From positions 6,704,501-6,768,500 of the forward strand of contig NZ_AP023189.1 of assembly GCF_012767755.2 (NCBI RefSeq): a stretch of 64,000 nt of DNA. Reading direction: 5' to 3'. The notes under the pieces were generated by a model. It saw only the letters and a list, made by a program, of their open reading frames with translations, had not been told where the DNA came from and ran no database searches. Position numbers and translations under genes: made by a program. Below, piece by piece: positions 45,512 to 54,927 of the stretch. Source of the DNA: Pseudomonas tohonis. Lineage in GTDB: Bacteria; Pseudomonadota; Gammaproteobacteria; Pseudomonadales; Pseudomonadaceae. How positions within the stretch are numbered: the stretch's first letter is position 1; each line of letters begins with the position of its first letter.

Positions 45512-46477
45512 TCAGGAAAGGCGGCAGGCCTCGAACCCCGCCTTGAGCGCTTCCTCGTCCTGGGGTGTGGCGAAGATCAGTTCCAGCCGCGAGTCCTTGC
45601 GCCACTCGCTGGCCTGCCAGTGGACGGGCGCGCCATCCAGGACATTGCCGGACAACCAGCCCGCGTTGCTGTGGATAACCAGCTTGGCGCGGCGCCAGGG
45701 CAGGCTCGCCAGCCACAGCTGCACGCGCATCAGCTCGAAGGTCTGCGAGGGGTGCCAGCGCCAGCCGATGCTCCAGCCGTCCGCCGAACCCTGCGCCTGG
45801 ACGAGGGGCTGTCGGGGGTTTATCCACAGTGCGGCCGGAGCCGCCTGGCCACCGGGCGGGGCCGGGTTATCCACAGCGGCACCCGCCTTGGCGTCGAGCC
45901 CCGGCAGTTCGGCCAGGGGCAGGCGGCCCTGTACCGTCCAGCTCTGCGGCAGGGACGGCAATTGCGCCGCCAGGCGCTGGCGGGTGGCCTCGTCGAGGTT
46001 CTCGGCCTTGTTCAGCACCAGCAGGCCGGCGCCCTCCAGGGCATCACGCTGGCTGTCGGGCAGTGCCTCGCCACGGGCCAGGGCGGCGGCATCCAGCACC
46101 AGCAGGCTCGGCTGCAACGCCAGCACGCCTTCCCAGGGCGGCTCGCGCAATTGGCGCATCAGCTCGGCGGGGTGGCCGAGGCCAGAGGGCTCGATGAACA
46201 GCCGATCCGGCCGCGCCTTGCGCAGCAGGCGCCCGAGCCCGACCTGGAAGGGCGCGCCGTTGACGCAACACAGGCAGCCGCCGGCCACTTCGGCCAGGGC
46301 GATGCCGTCGTCGCCGGTTTCCAGCAACGCGGCATCCAGGCCGACCAGGCCGAATTCGTTGATCAGCACCGCCCAGCGCTCGTCGCTCGGGCGCTGCGCC
46401 AGGAGGTGGCGGATGAGGCTGGTCTTGCCGGCGCCGAGGGGGCCGGCCACCAGGTGGGTGGGGATATGGGCAAGCAT
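45512..46477 (-). CDS. CobW/COG0523 GTPase, zinc-type metallochaperone
   Basis: A 321-residue G3E GTPase. Walker A is GPLGAGKTS near residue 12, followed by the metal-binding GGCLCC (CxCC) near 66, which places it in the COG0523 metal chaperone family, the SIMIBI switch EPSGLGHP, and the guanine-specificity NKAE near 155. The C-terminal CobW_C domain begins near 225. The second COG0523 gene (zigA) lies 1.2 kb away and a Zur-type box lies upstream of folE2, so this is probably part of the zinc-starvation response (position of about PA5532 in PAO1). No signal peptide. Two TTATCCACAG motifs lie within it. Confidence 0.85.
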   Translation of the reverse strand: MLAHIPTHLVAGPLGAGKTSLIRHLLAQRPSDERWAVLINEFGLVGLDAALLETGDDGIALAEVAGGCLCCVNGAPFQVGLGRLLRKARPDRLFIEPSGLGHPAELMRQLREPPWEGVLALQPSLLVLDAAALARGEALPDSQRDALEGAGLLVLNKAENLDEATRQRLAAQLPSLPQSWTVQGRLPLAELPGLDAKAGAAVDNPAPPGGQAAPAALWINPRQPLVQAQGSADGWSIGWRWHPSQTFELMRVQLWLASLPWRRAKLVIHSNAGWLSGNVLDGAPVHWQASEWRKDSRLELIFATPQDEEALKAGFEACRLS

Positions 46478-46559
46478 CGCGCTATGGTGCTGCGTCACGG
46501 GTTCGGAATAAAGCCTCGTGCTAGAGTCGCGCCCATTATTTTCCCGAGGTCCTGCGTTC

Positions 46560-46946
46560 ATGCGTCTCTGCCTACTGCCCCTGCTGCTGGTCCTGTCCGC
46601 CGATGCGCTGGCCGAGGCCTGCATCGTCCACAGCCAGAGCGACACGCTCGATGTGAAGGTCTGCCAGCAAAACCGCAGCATCCCTGAGCAGCTGTTCCGC
46701 GACGGCTTCTGCAAGCCGGAGATGCCCGGGCAGAAGGTGGAGGTTAGCTACGCCGACCAGTGCCCGAGTGGCGCGTTCGGGGTGTGCAATAACGCCCAGG
46801 TGAGCAACATCGCCTACCGCCAGGACATCCACTACTACGGCGTGGCCACCGACGCGCGCTACCTCAAGCCCTTCTGCGAGGGGCCGAGCAAGGGCACCTG
46901 GGAAGGCCCGTCGTCATCAGCCGGTAACAGCCAGGGTGTGCAATAG
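46560..46946 (+). CDS. Small secreted Cys-containing protein, 128 aa
   Basis: Not assigned to a known family. A signal peptide (LCLLPLLLVLSADALA) is followed by a 109-residue mature part with six cysteines (ACIVHS, VCQQNR, GFCKPE, DQCPSG, GVCNNA, PFCEGP), probably three disulfides, and a Ser/Gly/Gln-rich tail. The ATG at 46560 has an SD (CGAGG, 7 nt). It is divergent from the cobW-type gene and closed by a good terminator. Position matches a hypothetical gene of the PAO1 zinc block. Confidence 0.75.
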   Translation: MRLCLLPLLLVLSADALAEACIVHSQSDTLDVKVCQQNRSIPEQLFRDGFCKPEMPGQKVEVSYADQCPSGAFGVCNNAQVSNIAYRQDIHYYGVATDARYLKPFCEGPSKGTWEGPSSSAGNSQGVQ

Positions 46947-46997
46947 CCTTGGGTACCTCGCCCGTACCGGCATGGCCGGCAGGGCCTCGGTGATACA

Positions 46998-47024
46998 GGG
47001 CCACCTCCGGGTGGCCCTTTTTTT
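46998..47024 (+). terminator. Terminator of the small secreted protein gene
   Basis: GGGCCACC (46998-47005), 4-nt loop, GGTGGCCC (47010-47017), then seven T residues. Confidence 0.9.
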
Positions 47025-47069
47025 ATCCCGCTCCTTGGCAGGGCTGTGCCTGGCCGGGTCACAGCCGGA

Positions 47070-47713
47070 TCAGGCCAGCCAATCCAGGGTCAGCAGCAGG
47101 CGCGCATCGCCGGGCATGACATCGGGCGACCTGTGGATAACCCCTCGCCCCTCATTGCCGATCCACTTCTCGCCCTTGAACAACGCCACATGACCTGCGC
47201 CCATGGCCTGCCCGGCCGGCACGGCCTTGGGCTCGGCAGCCGCATCGCCCAGGCGGTTGCGAGGCATCTGCCCCTCTCGCAGCCATTGGCTGCCGGCACC
47301 GGCGTAGGTGGTGATCAGCCGCAGCGGCACATGGTCGACGTGGTAGCGCGGGCACATGGCGCGGTCCAGTCGACGCAGGCGCAGGCCGACGCGGCGGGCA
47401 TCCAGCAGGCAGGCGAAGGCGCGTACCAGCCAGGCCACATCGGCGATGAAGTCGGCGCGGCCTTCGATGTCGTGGAAGCGCCGCGCCAGGTCGTCCAGGT
47501 CGAGCGGCGCCTCCGGGTCCGCCAGCTCCAGGGTCAGGGATTCGCTCAGCGGCTCCCCGACCTGCAGCAGCCAGCGGGCGTAGTCGGCGATGCGTGGGGG
47601 CAGCGGGCGTTCCCACACGGCGAGGTTGACCTCCTCCCGCAAGGCTTCGCCGAGAACCGCCGGGGTGTCGCCGATTGCCGCACGGGGCGGGAGGCGCAGC
47701 GCCAAGGCCTGCA

Positions 47714-47714
<1 letters not shown>
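47070..47714 (-). CDS. DUF1826 protein
   Basis: A 214-residue protein of DUF1826. REEVNLAVWERPLPPRIADY near residue 27, RLRRLDRAMCPRYHVDHVPLRL near 117 with Cys and two His as possible metal ligands, and GAGHVALFKGEKW and IHRSP near the end are family-like features. DUF1826 genes are found in zinc-uptake or zinc-starvation loci, as here directly after zigA; its start codon shares one base with the zigA stop. Function unproven; the His/Cys set resembles a metal-dependent oxygenase-like fold. Confidence 0.82.
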
Positions 47715-48919
<1,205 letters not shown>

Positions 48920-48967
48920 GGGGTTCTCCGGTTCAGGCTGGGCGGCTCGGGCGGCCGCTCTGGGCTA

Positions 48968-49387
48968 TCAGGCGTCGCGCCGGTGGCGCTCGCGTTGTTC
49001 CTGGCGCTCCTTGGCCTCGATGCACAGCTCGGCGGTGGGGCGCAGCAGCAGCCGGCGCAGGCCGATGGGCTCGCCGGTCTCGCGGCACCAGCCGTATTCG
49101 CCACGGGCCAGCCGTTCGAGGGCGCCGTCGATCTTGTCCAGCAGCTTCTTTTCCCGCTCAAGGCGCCGCAGTTGCCACTGGCGCTGTTCCTCGCGGCTGG
49201 CGATATCGGCGTCATCACTGGCCGGTTGCGTTTCGCGCAGCTCATCGATTTCCTCGTCTATGCGGCTGCGCAGGTCGTCGCGCTCGGTCAGCAGCAAGGC
49301 ACGGAAATACGCCTGCTGGGCGTCGTCCATGTAGCGCTGGGCGGGTTGGGCGAGCAGTTCCTGCTCGCTGAAGGGAAAATCGGGCAT
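48968..49387 (-). CDS. dksA2: Zinc-independent DksA paralogue DksA2
   Basis: A 139-residue RNA polymerase secondary-channel factor. The coiled-coil tip has the conserved DDADIASREEQ (the two Asp act at the active centre). The zinc finger is degenerate: CRET and CIEA each keep one cysteine where DksA has CxxC, which is the hallmark of DksA2, able to work without zinc. It replaces DksA under zinc starvation. First gene of the minus-strand group, with a Zur-type box 25 bp before the start codon, shared with folE2. Confidence 0.92.
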   Translation of the reverse strand: MPDFPFSEQELLAQPAQRYMDDAQQAYFRALLLTERDDLRSRIDEEIDELRETQPASDDADIASREEQRQWQLRRLEREKKLLDKIDGALERLARGEYGWCRETGEPIGLRRLLLRPTAELCIEAKERQEQRERHRRDA

Positions 49388-49411
49388 GGGGAGGTTCGCT
49401 TGATTTTTAAG

Positions 49412-49426
49412 TGTTATAACATAACA
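49412..49426. promoter_or_regulatory. Zur box between dksA2 and folE2
   Basis: TGTTAT-AAC-ATAACA is a perfect inverted repeat with 6-bp arms. It matches the GTTATaATATAAC-type Zur consensus and lies between two genes that are Zur-controlled in other pseudomonads. It probably represses both directions when zinc is plentiful. Confidence 0.82.
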
Positions 49427-49457
49427 TATTCAACCGAACTCAAGCCCCGGATTGCCG

Positions 49458-50396
49458 ATGAACGTCCAGAACCTGCCCGACGTGGCCACACAGAACGCGC
49501 CCTGCCTCGGTCCCCTCGACTGGGTGGGCATGAGCGACATCGCCCTGCCCCTGGTCCTCGATGGCCAGCGGGTACAGGCACGGGTGGATATTGGCGTGAG
49601 CCTCGATGACAGCGGCGCGCGAGGCATCCATATGTCCCGGCTATACCTGGCGCTGGGTGAGGAGCTGGGTGGCAGGCCGGCGACGCTGCCCGTGCTGCGC
49701 CAGCTGCTGCAACGCTGCCTGGACAGCCATGAAGGCCTGTCGCAGAGCGCCTCCCTGGAGCTGCGTGGCGAGTTGCTCCTGCAGCGACCGGCGCTGGTGA
49801 GCGCGCTTTCCGGCTACAAGGCCTATCCCTTCGAGATCGCCGCACGCCTGGATCCATGGGGGTTTCACGTGGAACTGCAAGCGCAGGTCGGCTATTCATC
49901 CACCTGCCCCTGCTCGGCGGCGCTGTCGCGACAGGCGACCCAGCAAGCCTTCGCCCGACACTTCACCGACCCACTGGCGTCCTTCGAAGACGTGCATGAG
50001 TGGCTCGGCAGCCAGGCGGGCATGCCGGCGACGCCCCACAGCCAGCGCAGCCAGGCCCACCTGCGTGTCCGTGTCACGGGCGAGGAGCTGCCGCTGGTGG
50101 CGCTGCTGGACGAAGCGGAAGCAGCCCTGGGTACCGCCCTGCAGACCGCCGTGAAACGCGCCGATGAGCAAGCCTTCGCGATAGCCAATGGCCGCAACCT
50201 GTTGTTCTGCGAAGACGCCGCGCGTCGCCTGGGCCACGCCTTGCAACGCCAGCCTTGGGCAGCGGCCTACCGATTACGCGTGGTGCATGCGGAGAGCCTG
50301 CATGCGCACGATGCGGTGGCGACCGCCACTTGGCGCTGGGCGCCTGGTAGCCAGACGCACGTGTGCGACGCCCCCGTGAAGAGCCTACACGGATAG
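49458..50396 (+). CDS. folE2: Zinc-independent GTP cyclohydrolase FolE2 (type IB)
   Basis: A 312-residue enzyme that converts GTP to dihydroneopterin triphosphate at the start of folate and tetrahydropterin synthesis. The STCPCSAALS segment near residue 149 carries the metal-binding cysteine of type IB enzymes; further markers are VDIGVSLDDSGARGIHMSRLY near 44 and RVVHAESLHAHDAVA near the end. FolE2 works with metals other than zinc and replaces FolE in zinc starvation. The ATG at 49458 was chosen over an in-frame TTG two codons upstream. Behind the stop, AAAAGGCCCCCTTGCGGGG is half of a terminator whose right arm is missing, apparently because the island starts there. Confidence 0.9.
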   Translation: MNVQNLPDVATQNAPCLGPLDWVGMSDIALPLVLDGQRVQARVDIGVSLDDSGARGIHMSRLYLALGEELGGRPATLPVLRQLLQRCLDSHEGLSQSASLELRGELLLQRPALVSALSGYKAYPFEIAARLDPWGFHVELQAQVGYSSTCPCSAALSRQATQQAFARHFTDPLASFEDVHEWLGSQAGMPATPHSQRSQAHLRVRVTGEELPLVALLDEAEAALGTALQTAVKRADEQAFAIANGRNLLFCEDAARRLGHALQRQPWAAAYRLRVVHAESLHAHDAVATATWRWAPGSQTHVCDAPVKSLHG

Positions 50397-50430
50397 CGCA
50401 CGGCGGAAACGAAAAGGCCCCCTTGCGGGG

Positions 50431-50567
50431 TGATAATCAGGAATAAAGTCTGTTCTGTCGTGTGCCCAAAACCCGGGCCTTCCAGCCCGTAAGGAAATTA
50501 TTGAAAGTCTGTTCGATTTGCTAGGAATTCAGAAAAACGCTCTAACGCGTAGTAAGAAAGTCTGTTC
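50431..50567. mobile_element. Tn7-like transposon end with three TnsB-site-like repeats
   Basis: AAAGTCTGTTC is repeated directly at 50445-50455, 50504-50514 and 50557-50567 (spacings 59 and 53 bp). Spaced direct repeats over about 130 bp are the layout of the left end of Tn7. The outermost base is probably the T of TGATAATCAGG at 50431, where the folE2 terminator is interrupted. The opposite end and the target duplication are not in the window. 50568-50633 holds nothing recognisable. Confidence 0.65.
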
Positions 50568-50633
50568 GAGCGCTTTCGAGCCACGCTCACTAATGACGCA
50601 ACCTAGCCTCATTGCTGCTAGGTTCGACTTGGT

Positions 50634-51194
50634 CTAGCCCTGCCAGGCGCGGCCAAGGTCATTAGCGCTCCATCTAGAAGAGGCTCGGTTCCTTAGGCTG
50701 AACTGCATTGCATCAGGCCCAAAGACTATTAGGGTCTTCTTAAGATTGGACGCAGTTGGTCCCCTATCCGGCCCCCAGTAGATCCAGGCATCGAAGAATG
50801 GCCGATCTCTCTCCTCAAGATCATGACGAAGGGTCAAGATTTGCTGCGGGGTCGGTGCCCTATCCGGGCTTGCCTCGTGCGGCACAGCTGCATTAAGTGC
50901 CTGGAAAAAATCTGAAGATTTAAATTCATTTGTGGACATGCCATGGGTCTTGAGCACGCTCATCAGATCTTGGAAGAGATCACCCAGGTAGGCGGACATG
51001 TGGAAATTGTCCGTGACCTGAAACTGAAAGAATTTAGGGTTTTCGCCACGAGACGTCATCGTCAACTCGAAGTCTCCTCTCATCGAGAAAAGGCAATCAA
51101 AGGTCGCAGCTCCGTTTACAAAGAGGAACTGCTGAATATCTATACCTAACGCAATCATGCTTCGTGCCAATCGCTCAAGCCCGGTCATATGCAT
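50634..51194 (-). CDS. DUF6037-like protein (island cargo), 186 aa
   Basis: A 186-residue soluble protein. The start GLERLARSMIALGIDIQQFLF and the central FDCLFSMRGDFELTM resemble the DUF6037 family, which I recall from defence and restriction neighbourhoods; this match is from memory and weak. No catalytic motif is visible. Codon usage is less GC-rich than in the chromosomal part. It is the last gene of a minus-strand group after the SAVED nuclease, separated by 84 bp, and lies at the island edge. Confidence 0.5.
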   Translation of the reverse strand: MHMTGLERLARSMIALGIDIQQFLFVNGAATFDCLFSMRGDFELTMTSRGENPKFFQFQVTDNFHMSAYLGDLFQDLMSVLKTHGMSTNEFKSSDFFQALNAAVPHEASPDRAPTPQQILTLRHDLEERDRPFFDAWIYWGPDRGPTASNLKKTLIVFGPDAMQFSLRNRASSRWSANDLGRAWQG

Positions 51195-51278
51195 ACATTC
51201 ATTCCTCTGGAGCTTATGGTGTCGCGTACTGTGCTATCCGCGGCCATAGATTGCTGAAGCTGCAGTTAAGCCGCCTCC

Positions 51279-52826
51279 CTAACTAGCGGCTGAAGTTATC
51301 TCTGGATACGACAGCGATGGCCGATAAGATCCATCGGCCTGGAAATCAAAATCGAATTCGTACAACGTCAGTGGCTTAAGTAGTGGTGCCTGCCTTCCAA
51401 GATAAAACGTGAAAGCATTAGGTGCCGAAATGAACAGGTGATAGCGCTCACGCCTCGCCGCTAAGTCGACCGCTCGATCGGCGGCGATTTTCGTGGCTAG
51501 CTGCTCGGCTAGGTGGTTTGCATGAGCTCCTGACGTAAGAGCTCGTGGCGAGGCCCCCCCCACCAAAGTCGCTACCAGCAGACGACGGAAGTGCCCCGGG
51601 TTCTCCTCAAGAAATTGCCGTACCGAACCTTCCGTCTCACGAGTCAAACTGACCGCACAGACTGTGCCGCTACCATCGGGATCTAGTTCGTGCTCAGAGA
51701 ATACCCACCCGTTGGATGCACTGCTCAGGGTCTCGTCATCTGGCGCCCAAATCTTCATGACAGGCGAGCGCTGCTCTAATTCTGTCAGCCTTCCAGATTT
51801 AGCATCGAGTACAGCTCCAGCCGCAAAAGCCAGAGTGGCATGAGCCTCGATCGCCAGACGGATACGCCCATCTTCGGAGGGCACATTCAATAAAAACTCT
51901 CGGAGCTTGGGCAGAAGCGAATCTCTCCAGGAGCTCTCATCTCGTATCGTCCGCTCATCAAACTCTGGGACCAAATTCAGCACCTGAGCACAGCGGCTCT
52001 CCATTCGATCGAGGGCGTGCTCGAACGACTTCACGCCAAATATCAGTGGAGCTGCCTTCGGCTTTTCGGCCAGTAACCCTTCTTGCGCACACTTATCTTT
52101 AAAGTCTGATCGGTCGAACACAGCTCTGCGTTGCCCGACCCATTCGAAGATATTTCCGTCGTAGACAGTGACGCTCGCGTTCGGCTCAGGCCTAACCAAC
52201 CCATTCGCACGACATGCGCTGTCCAAAAGATCGCGCAACCCATCCAACGAGTCGCGGGTCAGGTGGAAAGCCAGACGATTACAAAGTGCCCGTAGCTCCT
52301 CTTCTTCTACACCGAGGTGGTCGCGCCACAGCTTACGCAAGCTCCCAGTCGCACTACGCTCAGTTGTTCCTTGAAACAGCTTATCCACATCGAGATTTAG
52401 GGACTTTGAGCGAATGCATTTCGCCAAGGCATCAGCTAGATCTGCCATGTGGTTGGTGACTAAAACCAGCCTAGACGTGCACTCATTGGCCATGTCATGT
52501 CGATGCGCAGCGAGAGCACGCTGCAGCATAGAGGTGGTAGTCGCATTGATATAATCGGGTCGTACTAGATCCCCATGAGTAAACGAGCCAGGGATCGCGT
52601 GCCACTTACATTGCATTCGTTCAATATGAACCGAGTTGCCTCGATGATCTTGAGGCGCGCGACGAGGATCATATTCAACCCAAATATCGTCGAACCCTTT
52701 CAACCCGGACTCGAAACCCACGCGGATGATTGGGCCTCCTTCGTCGAGCAAGCGGGCGGCATAAAGCCAGAACATTCGCGCTTGAAACACATCACCATCA
52801 CGACGAGTGACAACTGCTTGCGTCAT
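51279..52826 (-). CDS. Nuclease-SAVED protein (Cap4-like CBASS effector)
   Basis: A 515-residue two-domain protein. The N-terminus has a PD-(D/E)xK endonuclease pattern: Arg/Gln in RDGDVFQARMFW, Glu39, Asp46/Asp47 in GFDDIWVEY and Gln72-Cys-Lys74 in MQCKWH, as in DUF4297 nucleases. The C-terminus (about 330-500) looks like a SAVED domain, ending with HLFISAPNAFTFYLGRQAPL, a typical SAVED stretch. In Cap4 the SAVED domain binds a cyclic oligonucleotide and the nuclease then cuts DNA. Start ATG 52826 has SD AGAGAGGCAG; a GTG at 52850 is possible. No cyclic-nucleotide synthase is left upstream, so the effector may be orphaned. Confidence 0.72.
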   Translation of the reverse strand: MTQAVVTRRDGDVFQARMFWLYAARLLDEGGPIIRVGFESGLKGFDDIWVEYDPRRAPQDHRGNSVHIERMQCKWHAIPGSFTHGDLVRPDYINATTTSMLQRALAAHRHDMANECTSRLVLVTNHMADLADALAKCIRSKSLNLDVDKLFQGTTERSATGSLRKLWRDHLGVEEEELRALCNRLAFHLTRDSLDGLRDLLDSACRANGLVRPEPNASVTVYDGNIFEWVGQRRAVFDRSDFKDKCAQEGLLAEKPKAAPLIFGVKSFEHALDRMESRCAQVLNLVPEFDERTIRDESSWRDSLLPKLREFLLNVPSEDGRIRLAIEAHATLAFAAGAVLDAKSGRLTELEQRSPVMKIWAPDDETLSSASNGWVFSEHELDPDGSGTVCAVSLTRETEGSVRQFLEENPGHFRRLLVATLVGGASPRALTSGAHANHLAEQLATKIAADRAVDLAARRERYHLFISAPNAFTFYLGRQAPLLKPLTLYEFDFDFQADGSYRPSLSYPEITSAAS

Positions 52827-52861
52827 AACTCTGCCTCTCTGATCAGTCACACAGCAGTGAC

Positions 52862-53615
52862 TCAGCGATCCTGGAACGCTGGCGTGGGCTTCATTGCTTG
52901 AGCGGTGAGCAGTGCCTCACGCGCGTCCACGGCCTTGTTCGGATAGGCAGCAAGAATGATGGAAGGAATCAGTCGCTGGTTGATATCCGAGAATGTAAAG
53001 CCAGGCTCATTCGCTTCCCGGGGTCCTGTCAGCTTCACTAGCTGGTCAATCGCAAGAGCCGGAAGACCTAGGCCTTCTAGTTTCGAACTCAACAAATAGC
53101 GCCGCTGGGCCTCGTCAGGGCGACCAAACGTCAGTACCTCAGCGGCTCGCCGCTGCACTGCGGGATCAAGAGCTTTGAGTCGATTGGTACACATCAGCAC
53201 TGCCGCTGGAAGCTTCTGGTTGGCAATGCGGTCAATGCCTCGAATGAAGGCATTTACCCCTGCACGATCCTCGTGGTGCATCTGTGCATTTTCTCGGGAT
53301 TGGGCCAAAGCATCAGCTTCGTCAATCAGCAGCAACACAGCACCGCGGGCCTTCCCGCTTGAGTTCTTGAGCTTCTCTGCAGCCTCGATGGTGTAGTCGA
53401 ATGCGGCTGAAACCAGTTGGGTCATTTCTCCCACACGGCCCTGTCCGCGAGTCGCGAGGCTCAAAGGGTAGAGGGTGATGTCGATACCCTCTTGCCGAGC
53501 GACAGCATCACCGATGGTTTCAGCAAGTTCGGTTTTACCCGAGCCGACATCACCTGCCAGAACGGCTAAAGGGGGACGGCGCATAACCGCATCAACAGCT
53601 GCGCGGGCCTGCGGG
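52862..53615 (-). pseudogene. TRIP13-like AAA+ ATPase, 5' end lost to the IS
   Basis: A C-terminal fragment of about 250 residues. The frame is open into the IS end: codons for PQARAAVDAV continue upstream of the first ATG (53584) up to the IS boundary, so that ATG is not the true start. Walker A is AGDVGSGKTELAE, Walker B VLLLIDEADAL, sensor CTNRLKALDPAVQRRAAE. The QMHHEDRAGVNAFIRGIDRI stretch resembles the bacterial TRIP13 (Cap6) of HORMA-containing CBASS systems, from memory. The SAVED nuclease gene follows after 35 bp. The lost upstream part would include the rest of this gene and probably HORMA and CD-NTase genes. Confidence 0.72.
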
Positions 53616-53654
53616 TGAATCGCCCCGGCTTTTGTGGAGGCCGTTTCGTTTAAG

Positions 53655-54563
53655 TCAGGCCGCCATGGCCTGACCTGCTTGTTGCTGGTGGAAGTTTGCC
53701 TCAGCCTCCGCAGGCGGGATATAGCCGATTGAGCTCAACAGGCGCTGGTGGTTGTACCAGTGCACCCATTTCAAGGTCGCCATCTCAACAGCCTCGCGGC
53801 TCTTCCACGACTGGCGGTAAATCAGCTCGGCCTTGTACAGCCCGTTGATAGTCTCAGCCAAGGCGTTGTCGTAGCTGTCGCCCTTGCTGCCAACCGAGGG
53901 TTCAATACCGGCCTCTGCCAGCCGCTCGGTGTAGCGGATCGAGACATACTGGCTGCCACGGTCGCTGTGATGGATCAGACCACCCGTGCAATGCGGCTGG
54001 CGGGCATACAGGGCTTGCTCCAGAGCATCCAGCACGAAGTCGGTCTTCATGCTGGTACTGACTCGCCAGCCAACGATCCGCCGCGCAAACACGTCAATCA
54101 CGAAGGCCACATACAGCCAGCCCTGCCAGGTCGACACGTACGTGAAGTCCGACACCCACAGCTGATTTGGACGGTCGGCATGGAACTGGCGCTGCACACG
54201 ATCCAGCGGACAGAGCGACTTGTCGCCGGCCACCGTTGTTCGCATGACCTGGCCGCGCCTGATGCCCTGTAATCCAGCCCGACGCATCAACCGCTCCACC
54301 GTGCATCTGGCCACCTCGGTGCCTTCTCGCCGGAGCTGCTTCCAGACCTTCATCGCGCCATAACACTGCATGTTGGTGTCCCATACACGCTGGATTTCCA
54401 GGATCAATGCGTCATCGCGTCGAGCACGGCAGCAACGTAATGCCGGGTTGCGCTGCTGAGCCGCGTGCCTGCGGTAACCGGACGGGGCGATCTGCAAGAC
54501 ACGGCAGATCGACTCGACCCCGAGACGGTCACGATGCTGATCGACAAATGCCCTCAGGATTTG
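53655..54563 (-). CDS. IS3-family transposase OrfB (DDE)
   Basis: The rve-domain transposase, produced by -1 frameshifting from orfA. The frame reads [21 protein letters not shown] upstream of the first usable start, the usual OrfB opening. Catalytic residues are the Asp in WVSDFTYV, the Asp in [10 protein letters not shown] and the Glu in [15 protein letters not shown]. It is full length and intact, so the IS may still be active. Confidence 0.9.
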   Translation of the reverse strand, partial: QILRAFVDQHRDRLGVESICRVLQIAPSGYRRHAAQQRNPALRCCRARRDDALILEIQRVWDTNMQCYGAMKVWKQLRREGTEVARCTVERLMRRAGLQGIRRGQVMRTTVAGDKSLCPLDRVQRQFHADRPNQLWVSDFTYVSTWQGWLYVAFVIDVFARRIVGWRVSTSMKTDFVLDALEQALYARQPHCTGGLIHHSDRGSQYVSIRYTERLAEAGIEPSVGSKGDSYDNALAETINGLYKAELIYRQSWKSREAVEMATLKWVHWYNHQRLLSSIGYIPPAEAEANFHQQQAGQAMAA

Positions 54564-54877
54564 GTGCGGCGGTCGAGCTCCGCCTGGGCAAAATACGCAC
54601 TGGCCAGGCGCAGAATCTCGTTGGCTTTGCGCAGCTCGCGGTTCTCGCGCTCCAGGGCCTTTATGCGCTCGCGCTCTTCGCTGGTCTGACCAGGGCGCTG
54701 ACCGGCATCGGTCTGCTGGCGGCGAATCCAGCCATGCAGGGTTTGCGCTGCGCAGCCGATTTTCGGCGCAATGGCCTCAATGGCCGCCCACTCGGAGGGG
54801 TAGTCGTTCAGGTGTTCCAGAACCATGCGCACAGCACGTTCACGGACTTCGGGGGAGTAGGTCGTAGTCTTTCTCAT
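54554..54877 (-). CDS. IS3-family OrfA
   Basis: A 107-residue helix-turn-helix protein ([33 protein letters not shown]) with a C-terminal leucine-zipper helix ([21 protein letters not shown]). It binds the IS ends and, by frameshifting near CCAAATC, makes the OrfAB transposase. The overlap with the orfB frame is in the usual -1 arrangement. Confidence 0.9.
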   Translation of the reverse strand: MRKTTTYSPEVRERAVRMVLEHLNDYPSEWAAIEAIAPKIGCAAQTLHGWIRRQQTDAGQRPGQTSEERERIKALERENRELRKANEILRLASAYFAQAELDRRTKS

Positions 54878-54927
54878 GGCCTCATCTTCTCAAGAGTTGG
54901 GGCCTCCACGAAACCCGGGGCGATTCA

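Larger units (their letters stand above)
53616..54927 (-). mobile_element. IS3-family insertion sequence, 1312 bp
   Basis: Imperfect 27-bp terminal inverted repeats, 25 of 27 matching, lie at 53616-53642 and 54901-54927; both start TGAATCGCCCCGG, of the IS51/IS3-group type. Two overlapping genes (orfA, orfB) fill it. The bases flanking the ends differ (GGG on the left, CAC on the right), so no 3-4 bp target duplication is present. Different genes are cut at each side, which suggests an adjacent deletion or recombination between two copies. Confidence 0.9.

Noticed and set aside
50634..53615. A complete CBASS system
   Set aside because: No nucleotidyltransferase or HORMA gene is in the window and the AAA gene lacks its start.
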